Shown here piece by piece: positions 1-5,522 of a stretch of DNA of 16,386 bases; position 1 is the first letter of the stretch; each line of letters begins with the position of its first letter. This stretch comes from Acidobacteriota bacterium. Lineage in GTDB: Bacteria; Acidobacteriota; Polarisedimenticolia; J045. The DNA lies in the NCBI GenBank assembly GCA_020350085.1, contig CP070706.1, positions 2,871,500 through 2,887,885 on the forward strand, in the 5' to 3' direction. The notes under the pieces are model-generated. The model saw only the letters and a program-made list of their open reading frames with translations. It did not search any database and was not told where the DNA came from. The position numbers and the translations under genes were made by a program.

Positions 1-263
1 TTGTCGATCCGCACGCGCGCCAGGTAGTGGCGCTGGCCGGCCGGCGCGGGTTGCTCGCTGAGCACGAGACGGATCCTCGAGCGGGGACGCTCCTCGGCGC
101 CGGTGCCGCTCGTGAGATGAAACACCACCACCAGCAGCGGGTAGAGCGCGAGCAGGCCCGTCAGCAGGACCAGCCGCAAAACCGCGCGGCGCAGCGCAGC
201 ATCCTGGCCCGGCCGGCCTGGCCGGTCGGGCCCTTGGGGCTGGTTGGGAGCTGGACTGCCGAT
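1..263 (-). CDS. Partial single-pass membrane protein, N-terminal part
   Basis: I do not recognise the family. On the minus strand an open frame leaves the left edge (last complete codon 3-5). It reads a Gly/Pro-rich hydrophilic head, then a strongly hydrophobic segment (LLTGLLALYPLLVVVFHL), then a polar region with RIRLVLSEQP and HYLARVRID. This is the pattern of a type II membrane anchor with an extracytoplasmic domain. The start is uncertain: the frame has no ATG or GTG. A strong Shine-Dalgarno-like GGGAGGAG (complement of 266-273) lies just before an in-frame ATC at 263-261, used here as the provisional start; a TTG or CTG nearer the hydrophobic segment is possible. The alternative minus frame that opens with ATG-ATG gives only Arg/Ala/Pro-rich sequence and looks like a shadow. 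The 160 bases from 264 to 423 separate it from the divergent GAPDH operon and must hold the promoters of both. Confidence 0.5.
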   Translation of the reverse strand, partial: MGSPAPNQPQGPDRPGRPGQDAALRRAVLRLVLLTGLLALYPLLVVVFHLTSGTGAEERPRSRIRLVLSEQPAPAGQRHYLARVRID

Positions 264-423
264 GGCTCCTCCCGACAGGCACGCGTTCGGCCGACATCAT
301 GCCAGCAGGCTTCGATCTCGTCCGGAAAATGCTAGAGTATGACGTCCCGCGCACGAAGAGGGGGTCGCCGCGCGGGTGTCGATTTCGAATACTGCGAAGC
401 GGACGAGAACTGAGGAGCAGCTC

Positions 424-1452
424 ATGCCTATCACGCTCGGCTTGATGGGTTTCGGGCGGATCGGACGCAACGTTTTCCGCATCCTGCATCGCTCGGAGCG
501 CTTCCGGATCGGCGCCATCAGCGACATCGCCGATCCCGAAGCGCTGACCTACCTGCTGCGCTACGACACGATCCTGGGCCGTTTCCCGGACCAGGTGACG
601 TTCAAAGAGGGCCATCTGTATACGTGGGGTCGCGAGATCCCCGTCGTGCAAGGCCGAGATCCCGGCGACGTACGCTGGTCCGATTACGGCGTCGATTACG
701 TCATCGAGGCGACCGGCCGCCAGCGCCGGCGCGCCGAGAGCGAGCGCCACTTGGAAATGGGCGCTCGCCGGGTCGTGCTGTGCGCGCCTCCCGCCGAGCC
801 CTCGGACGTGACGATCGTCTACGGCATCAACCAGGACCGGCTTCGACCGAACCACCGCATCATCAGCAACGCGTCCTCGACCGCACACTGCGCGGCGCCA
901 GTGCTGCGCGTGCTCGACAACGCGTTCGGCATCCAGCGGGCGCACCTCAGCTCCGTGCATGCGTTCACTGGCGGGCAGCGGCTCGCCGACGTGCCGAGTG
1001 ACGAGCTGCGGCTCTCCCGCGCGGCGGGTGAGAACATCGTCCCCTCGAGCACCAATGCCGTGGCGGTGATCGAGGAAGTGCTGCCGGAGATGCAGGGCCG
1101 GCTCGCCGCCGCCGCGCTGCGGGTGCCGGTGGCGAACGGGTCGATCGTCGACATGACGATCTGGTTCGAAAAGCCGGTCACGGTCAATCGGATCAACGAG
1201 GTCATGCGAACGGCCGCTTCGGGGCCGTATCTGGGCATCCTCGAGTACAACGAGGACCCGATCGTCTCGAGCGACGTGGCCCACAGCAGCTACTCGTCGA
1301 CGTTCGACGCCCAGGCGACGATGGTGCTCGAGGGCTCGTTGGCCAAGGTCATCGCCTGGTTCGACAACAGCTGGGGCTACTCGCACCGGGTCGTTCAGCT
1401 GGTGGATCATCTAGCGCAGCGCGACGGGCTGAGCGGGGAGGAGTCGCGATGA
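424..1452 (+). CDS. GAPDH-family paralogue lacking the catalytic cysteine
   Basis: 342 residues. The ATG at 424 is chosen because TGAGGAGCAG precedes it and the NAD-binding motif starts right after it, as in the family; an upstream in-frame ATG at 376 would add 16 atypical residues. The Rossmann motif GFGRIGR (9-15), EATG (95-98), His179 in SSVHAFTG, RVPV and the C-terminal NSWGYSHRVVQL are recognisable. The active-site block SNASCTTNC reads SNASSTAHC, so the nucleophile is Ser152 (codon TCG, 877-879). The phosphate-site block TTTGAA reads SSTNAV, and NEWGYSN reads NSWGYSH. In the family the Cys forms the thiohemiacetal and thioester, so normal phosphorylating GAPDH activity is unlikely. A regulatory, oligomerising or moonlighting subunit is a guess. 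The reading frame is intact and the core fold conserved, which argues against simple decay. It overlaps the next gene by ATGA, implying translational coupling with an apparently normal GAPDH. Confidence 0.9.
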   Translation: MPITLGLMGFGRIGRNVFRILHRSERFRIGAISDIADPEALTYLLRYDTILGRFPDQVTFKEGHLYTWGREIPVVQGRDPGDVRWSDYGVDYVIEATGRQRRRAESERHLEMGARRVVLCAPPAEPSDVTIVYGINQDRLRPNHRIISNASSTAHCAAPVLRVLDNAFGIQRAHLSSVHAFTGGQRLADVPSDELRLSRAAGENIVPSSTNAVAVIEEVLPEMQGRLAAAALRVPVANGSIVDMTIWFEKPVTVNRINEVMRTAASGPYLGILEYNEDPIVSSDVAHSSYSSTFDAQATMVLEGSLAKVIAWFDNSWGYSHRVVQLVDHLAQRDGLSGEESR

Positions 1453-2459
1453 AGCTCAGAGTCGGCATCAACGGCTTCGGCCGGATCGGCCGCGGCGTGC
1501 TGCGCGTGATGTCGCGCCGCGAGGAGATCATGGAGGTCGTTGCGATCAACGACCTCTACTCCGCCGAGCAGCTGGCCTATCTGCTCGCCTACGACACGGT
1601 GATGGGACCGATCCATCGACCGATCTCCCACGAGCGCGACGCGCTGATCGTCGATGGGCACCGGATCCAGCTGTTTTCCGAGCGCGAGCCGGGACGGATT
1701 CCCTGGGGAGAGGTGGGGGCCGATCTGATCGTCGAGGCGACGGGAGTGTTTCGCCACCGAGAGAAGATCGAGCCGCACCTCGCGGCCGGTGCGAAGCGGG
1801 TCATTCTCACGGTGCCGCCGAAAGACGAGGTCGATGCGATCGTCGTGCTCGGCGTCAACGATCACGTGCTCGCGCCCGAACACCGGATCGTCTCGAACGC
1901 CTCGTGCACGACCAACTGTCTCGCCCCCGTGGTCAAGGCGATCGACGATGTGATCGGCTTCGAGCGCGGGCTGATCACGACGGTTCATGCGTACACCAAC
2001 GATCAGCGGCTGGCCGACGTGCCGCACAAGGATTTCCGCCGGGCCCGTGCGGCGACGCAGAACCTAATTCCGACGACGACCGGGGCGGCACGCGCCGTGG
2101 GCAAAGTGCTGCCGCATCTGAAGGGCAGGCTCGACGGGCGCGCGGTGCGCGTGCCGGTGGCGGATGGCTCGGTGGTCGATCTGCTCGCCGAGTTCAAGCG
2201 CGAGACGGACGTCGAGGAGATCAACGCGGCCGTGCTCCAGGCGGCCGAGGGCCCGATGAAGAGCGTGCTGGAGTACACCGAGGCACCGCTCGTTTCCTCC
2301 GACATCATCTTGAATCCGCACAGCTCGATCTTCGATGCGCGGGCCACGCAGCGTGTCGGCGCGCGGCAAGCGCGCCTGCTCGCCTGGTACGACAACGAGT
2401 GGGGCTATTCGAACCGCGTCGTCGATCTCTCCGTGCGGCTGGCGGAGATGATGCAATAA
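1449..2459 (+). CDS. gap: Glyceraldehyde-3-phosphate dehydrogenase, type I
   Basis: 336 residues, the usual length. It oxidises glyceraldehyde 3-phosphate to 1,3-bisphosphoglycerate with NAD(P) in cytosolic glycolysis and gluconeogenesis. All hallmarks are visible: GINGFGRIGR at 6-15, AINDL near 32-36, the active-site SNASCTTNCLAP with Cys153, catalytic His180 in TTVHAYTNDQ, the phosphate-binding IPTTTGAARAVGKVLP, RVPVADGSVVDL and YDNEWGYSNRVVDL. The Asp of AINDL fits NAD preference by family knowledge. The start ATG overlaps the stop of the upstream paralogue (ATGA, 1449-1452), and GGGGAGGAG ends 6 bases before it, inside the upstream gene, so the two are probably made in a fixed ratio. The pair may form mixed tetramers, which is inference. 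No pgk or tpi lies next to it here. Confidence 0.97.
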   Translation: MKLRVGINGFGRIGRGVLRVMSRREEIMEVVAINDLYSAEQLAYLLAYDTVMGPIHRPISHERDALIVDGHRIQLFSEREPGRIPWGEVGADLIVEATGVFRHREKIEPHLAAGAKRVILTVPPKDEVDAIVVLGVNDHVLAPEHRIVSNASCTTNCLAPVVKAIDDVIGFERGLITTVHAYTNDQRLADVPHKDFRRARAATQNLIPTTTGAARAVGKVLPHLKGRLDGRAVRVPVADGSVVDLLAEFKRETDVEEINAAVLQAAEGPMKSVLEYTEAPLVSSDIILNPHSSIFDARATQRVGARQARLLAWYDNEWGYSNRVVDLSVRLAEMMQ

Positions 2460-2464
2460 CTCGC

Positions 2465-2493
2465 TCCGCACGACGGACAGGCTTCGTTATACT
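2465..2493 (+). promoter_or_regulatory. Possible sigma-70-type promoter before the Yip1-like gene
   Basis: TATACT at 2488-2493 matches a -10 hexamer at five of six positions. The hexamer 17 bases upstream (TCCGCA, 2465-2470) is a poor -35. It would start transcription about 25 bases before the ATG at 2526, between the GAPDH stop and the next ribosome-binding site. Weak evidence, but AT-rich hexamers are scarce in this GC-rich DNA. Confidence 0.35.
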
Positions 2494-2525
2494 GAGCCGC
2501 TCGGTGTGAGCGACAGGAGGCGAGC

Positions 2526-3050
2526 ATGGACTTCGTGGGTGCCCTTCGCAGGGGCTGGGAGATCATCCAGCTCAAGGTCGAAACGGTCAGACAGGTCGCT
2601 GAGGACCAAAACGCTTTCCTGCCGGCGCTGGTGATTCTCGCCATCGCGGGCGCTCTCGGCGGGATCGGCCAGCTCAACCCGCTGGTGATCGTTGCCGGAG
2701 CCATCCTGCAACCGATCGTGATGTTCGTCGTGGTCGGCATCTTCCATCTGCTCGCCCTGGTTTTCGGCGGAAAGGGCGGCTACTTGCCGCTATACAACGT
2801 GCTCGGTCACGGCAACGGATTGCTCGGATGGGTTGGTGTCGTGCCGTTCGTCGGCCCGTTTCTGGCATTCATCGCGGGGCTGTGGGGCATCGCCATCGCC
2901 ATCGTTTCGGTGCGCGAGGTGCATCGGCTCTCGACCGGACAGGCCGTCGTCGTGGTGCTGATTCCGGTCGTGTTGATCATCGTGTGCTGCGTGGCGGCGA
3001 CGGTGATGTTCAGCGCGGCGCTCATCGGCATGATCTCGTCACAGCAGTAG
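2526..3050 (+). CDS. Yip1-family-like integral membrane protein
   Basis: 174 residues. The ATG at 2526 follows a good ribosome-binding site (GACAGGAGGCGAGC). A short amphipathic N terminus with Trp and charged residues (1-30) precedes about five hydrophobic segments at roughly 31-48, 53-82, 97-112, 113-130 and 138-170. The overall plan, with the Phe-His segment IFHLLALVFGGKG followed by a loop and a Gly/Pro-rich hairpin (VVPFVGPFLAFIAG), is typical of bacterial Yip1-domain proteins. These are polytopic inner-membrane proteins of mostly unknown function. No enzymatic motif is visible. It lies 66 bases after gap and 60 bases before the FlhG-like gene on the same strand, with its own possible promoter. 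Family assignment is by recalled pattern only. Confidence 0.8.
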   Translation: MDFVGALRRGWEIIQLKVETVRQVAEDQNAFLPALVILAIAGALGGIGQLNPLVIVAGAILQPIVMFVVVGIFHLLALVFGGKGGYLPLYNVLGHGNGLLGWVGVVPFVGPFLAFIAGLWGIAIAIVSVREVHRLSTGQAVVVVLIPVVLIIVCCVAATVMFSAALIGMISSQQ

Positions 3051-3064
3051 CCTCTCCAGGTTGA

Positions 3065-3110
3065 CCGGCGCGCACGCCGGGCCGATCTTCCCCGCGGAGG
3101 GAAGGTCGGC
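3065..3110 (+). promoter_or_regulatory. Two tandem RNA hairpins, the second enclosing the ribosome-binding site
   Basis: Hairpin 1: CCGGCG (3065-3070) pairs perfectly with CGCCGG (3075-3080) around a CGCA loop. Hairpin 2 starts at the next base: GCCGATCTTCCC (3081-3092) pairs with GGGAAGGTCGGC (3099-3110) around CGCGGA, giving 12 pairs including one G-U. The right arm ends at the base before the ATG at 3111 and contains the purine-rich ribosome-binding site, which would be masked when folded. No U-tract follows, so it does not resemble an intrinsic terminator. Translational control (thermometer, protein-binding or ligand-controlled) is an inference from the geometry. Confidence 0.6.
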
Positions 3111-4010
3111 ATGCGTGTCGTCACACTCGGCTCCGGCCGTTCGGGCACCGGGAAGACGTTCGTGGCAGCGAATCTTGGCGTCGCGCTGGCACGCCGAGGT
3201 CTGCGCACCTGCCTGGTCGATCTCGATCTGTCGTCGGCCGATCTTCACCTTCTCGTCGGCGTGTTCAGACCGGTTCGCGGCCTGCTCGATCTGCTCCGCG
3301 GCGGTGCGGCGACACTCGAGGAGGTGATGCTGCCGGTCGGGAACAGCGGGCTGTTGCACCTGATCCCAGGCGCCGGCGAGACCGTTCGCGGGCTCGATTC
3401 CGAGGAGGTCAACGGCCTGATCGAGGACATCGCGGCTCTTCCCGTCGATATCGCCATCGTCGATCTGACCTCCGGGGTCGCCCAGCACACGCTCGATCTG
3501 TTCGCCACCGGCAACCCGGCGTGGGTGGTCGCCTCCGCCGATCCGGCCTCGGTGCGCGATGCGCTGCGCTACCTCAGGCTCTCGCGGCTGCGCCGCACGG
3601 CGCGGGGCTCCGTCTCACTCGCACCGCGGCAGCCGAAGGTCTACACCTCGCTCGACGATCTCGTGCACGACATGAACGCGATCCGGCTGGCGGACGGCGG
3701 CTCAGCGCGCTCCTTTCAGCCGGCCGTCGTGCTCAACCGTTGCGGGGCGGACCTCGAGCCTTCCGCGGACGAGCTGATGAAGCTACTCGAAGAGGAAGCG
3801 GGCGCGGCCGAGCAGGTGCCGCTGGTGGCGCAGGTGCCTGAGGATCCGAGCGTGGAACGAGCGCTCGCCTCGCTGATTCCGGTGCTCGAGTACAGCCCGG
3901 GCTGCGCCGCCGCGCGCGCCATCGACGAGCTGGCGGACAAGATCACGGGTGACGCGCTCGCCGAGACGACCGACGTTTCGGGCAAGATCCACGAGCCGAT
4001 CCTCGGCTGA
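3111..4010 (+). CDS. FlhG/MinD-like ParA-superfamily ATPase
   Basis: 299 residues; the ATG at 3111 is preceded by GGAGGGAAGG. The N terminus has a deviant P-loop GSGRSGTGKT (7-16), then the second Asp-containing strand LVDLDLSSADLHLLVGVF and the FlhG-type block LLDLLRGGAATLEEVMLP with LIPGAGE. The hydrophobic strand DIAIVDLTSG and the switch-like segment ASADPASVRDALRYLR also match FlhG, FleN and MinD proteins. Those are membrane- or polar-site ATPases that control number or placement of flagella and other surface machines. The signature Lys before the P-loop (GKGGVGKT) is Arg10 here (GRSGTGKT). The middle carries an insert with PRQPKVYTSLDDLVHDMN. No flhF, fliA or other flagellar gene is adjacent, so its partner is unknown. 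Its translation may be controlled by the hairpin abutting its start. Confidence 0.85.
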   Translation: MRVVTLGSGRSGTGKTFVAANLGVALARRGLRTCLVDLDLSSADLHLLVGVFRPVRGLLDLLRGGAATLEEVMLPVGNSGLLHLIPGAGETVRGLDSEEVNGLIEDIAALPVDIAIVDLTSGVAQHTLDLFATGNPAWVVASADPASVRDALRYLRLSRLRRTARGSVSLAPRQPKVYTSLDDLVHDMNAIRLADGGSARSFQPAVVLNRCGADLEPSADELMKLLEEEAGAAEQVPLVAQVPEDPSVERALASLIPVLEYSPGCAAARAIDELADKITGDALAETTDVSGKIHEPILG

Positions 4011-4063
4011 GCCCACTCCGCCGTCCGTGCCGGCCCGCCGGCTGGTCCCGGCCCCCGTGTCGG

Positions 4064-4069
4064 TACAAT
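4064..4069 (+). promoter_or_regulatory. Possible -10 element for the tRNA-Ser gene
   Basis: TACAAT at 4064-4069 is a close -10 match, 44 bases before the tRNA 5' end. The expected -35 position (about 4041-4046, GCTGGT) is weak. The region 4011-4112 holds no gene. Confidence 0.35.
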
Positions 4070-4112
4070 GAGCCCCCAGATCTGGACGTCTCCGGGCGGC
4101 TCCCGTGGCTCC

Positions 4113-4202
4113 GGAGGGGTGGCCGAGTGGTTTAAGGCAGCGGTCTTGAAAACCGCCGTGGGGTCACACCCACCGTGGGTTCGAATCCCACCCCCTCCGC
4201 CA
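4113..4202 (+). tRNA. tRNA-Ser, anticodon UGA
   Basis: A complete class II tRNA of 90 nt with encoded CCA. The acceptor stem GGAGGGG (4113-4119) pairs with CCCCTCC (4192-4198), followed by discriminator G and CCA (4200-4202). The D-arm contains GAGTGGTTTAAGG. The anticodon stem GCGGT/ACCGC encloses the loop CTTGAAA with anticodon TGA at 4147-4149. A long variable arm follows (around GGGGTCACACCCAC), then the T-arm GTGGG-TTCGAAT-CCCAC. The long variable arm and the G discriminator fit tRNA-Ser, which reads UCA and related codons. This is a normal serine tRNA and not a selenocysteine tRNA: the anticodon is UGA, not UCA. Confidence 0.97.
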
Positions 4203-4205
4203 CAG

Positions 4206-4233
4206 CTGTCGAGCCGCTGCGGTGGCTCGGCAG
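4206..4233 (+). terminator. Hairpin just after tRNA-Ser, possible terminator or processing structure
   Basis: CTGTCGAGCC (4206-4215) pairs with GGCTCGGCAG (4224-4233), 10 pairs with one U-G, around an 8-base loop. It starts 4 bases after the encoded CCA. Only TT follows, so as an intrinsic terminator it is weak; it may instead help 3' processing. Confidence 0.4.
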
Positions 4234-4301
4234 TTCAAGCCCCGGAGTTGCCGGCCGAAAAGTGCCTTCGGCGGCCGCTGGTGCTCGCCGAGGAACGCTC
4301 C

Positions 4302-5390
4302 GTGTCCGCGACTCCCGAACCGTTTTTCGAAATCGCGCTCTTAGAATTGCAGCCGGACACGACGCTGACGTTCGATCTGTACCTGCGGCACCCCGGCCGA
4401 GACCCGGTTCTGTTTCGCACGCAGGAGCTGACTTTCACCAGCGCGCATCGCGAGCGGCTGCTGCAGGCAGGAAGCACGGTACTGCTCGCGCCGATCGAAC
4501 AGCGCGGCGACTACGAGCGCTACCGCGAGCAGCACGCTTCGGGCGGCTCACCCGATCGGGCCGAGAGGCCGGTCTCCGAGCCGCCGGCGGACTCGCTGGC
4601 CGATCGCGAGATCGACCTGCGCGTTCTCGATCGCTCGCGCCCGCTCGTTCATCGCTGCTTGGAGCTGATCTACGCTTCCGATCGGCTGCTGCGCGCGGTG
4701 CTGGCCGACCTTTCCCGCCCCCGTGTCAAAGAGCGCGTGCATCAGGTGGCGGACACGACGGCGCGCCTGCTGCTTCGCGAGCCGGAGGCCTACGTCCGGA
4801 TCGTCGAGGCACTGCAGATCGACTTCGAGACCTACAGCCACTCGTCCCATACGGCGCTGTACTCGATCGCGCTCGCGCGCCGGAGCGGCATCGATTCGCC
4901 GCACGATCTGACCGCGATCGGCAGAGCGGCGCTGCTGCACGACGTCGGCGACTCGGGCGTTCATGCGGAGCGGTGGCACACTGGCTCGTCGTTTCGCGGT
5001 TCGGACTGGCAGCAGGTGGAGGCGCATGTCGAGCGCGGAGCGGCGCTGTTGCGCCAGCACGGACTCGACGATCCGCTCACGATCGAGGTCTGCCTGACGC
5101 ACCACGAGCGCTGCGACGGCTCAGGTCACCCGCGCGGGCTGACCGAGGCTCAGATCGCACCAGCAGCGCGCATCGTGATGATCGCGGACGTCTTCGACGC
5201 GATGACCTCCGCATATCCCGCGCGCGCGCCTCTGAGCGGGTTCCAGGCGCTGTGGAAGATGAAATACGAGATGGCGGGCCAGTTCGACGGCCGACTCGTC
5301 GATCGGTTCGTCGGCGCGATGCTCGACGCGAGCCCGGAACCGCCCGTCGCGGCGAAGATGTCCGCGGCTCATCCGGGACGGGTTCTCTGA
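4302..5390 (+). CDS. HD-GYP-type phosphohydrolase domain protein with degenerate motif
   Basis: 362 residues from the GTG at 4302, chosen because GAGGAA sits 6 bases upstream; the open frame continues backwards through the tRNA, so earlier starts cannot be real. Residues 1-80 form a small beta-rich region (IALLELQPDTTLTFDLYLRH) unlike the catalytic domain. From about 150 comes the HD-GYP core: SSHTALYSIALA with His183, LLHDVGD with His213-Asp214, His242 in VEAHVERGAALL, THHERCDGSGHPRGL (His267-His268-Glu269), and ARIVMIADVFDAMTS with Asp296. HD-GYP proteins hydrolyse cyclic di-GMP or related dinucleotides with a dinuclear or trinuclear metal site. The name-giving GYP is GHP (275-277), and HDIGK is HDVGD, so activity or substrate may differ. 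There is no receiver domain, so input may come through the N-terminal region. Confidence 0.9.
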   Translation: MSATPEPFFEIALLELQPDTTLTFDLYLRHPGRDPVLFRTQELTFTSAHRERLLQAGSTVLLAPIEQRGDYERYREQHASGGSPDRAERPVSEPPADSLADREIDLRVLDRSRPLVHRCLELIYASDRLLRAVLADLSRPRVKERVHQVADTTARLLLREPEAYVRIVEALQIDFETYSHSSHTALYSIALARRSGIDSPHDLTAIGRAALLHDVGDSGVHAERWHTGSSFRGSDWQQVEAHVERGAALLRQHGLDDPLTIEVCLTHHERCDGSGHPRGLTEAQIAPAARIVMIADVFDAMTSAYPARAPLSGFQALWKMKYEMAGQFDGRLVDRFVGAMLDASPEPPVAAKMSAAHPGRVL

Positions 5391-5466
5391 GCGAGCGCCG
5401 CATCCCACGTTGCACGCCGTGACCCGCGCCCGGCGCTCCCAGCCTGCCTCTCGGCCCCGGGGACCG

Positions 5467-5472
5467 TAGAAT
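5467..5472 (+). promoter_or_regulatory. Possible -10 element for the DUF1573-type gene
   Basis: TAGAAT at 5467-5472 lies 50 bases before the ATG at 5523 and after the HD-GYP stop at 5390. No good -35 was seen (TGCCTC around 5444-5449). A ribosome-binding site AAGGGAG precedes the ATG. Confidence 0.35.
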
Positions 5473-5522
5473 CTCTTCGCTGTGCCCGGCCGCCCGGCCT
5501 GGCGGGCCGAAGGGAGCTGTCC

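Noticed and set aside
27..335. Plus-strand reading frame at the left edge
   Set aside because: Gln/Arg/Ala-rich shadow composition, no ribosome-binding site, and opposite a convincing minus-strand membrane segment.
4147..4149. tRNA with anticodon UGA as a possible selenocysteine tRNA
   Set aside because: A Sec tRNA reads UGA with anticodon UCA. This one has anticodon UGA, with normal serine-tRNA stems and a 7-bp acceptor stem.
4068..4301. N-terminal extension of the HD-GYP protein
   Set aside because: It would translate through the tRNA-Ser gene; GTG 4302 has GAGGAA at a good distance.
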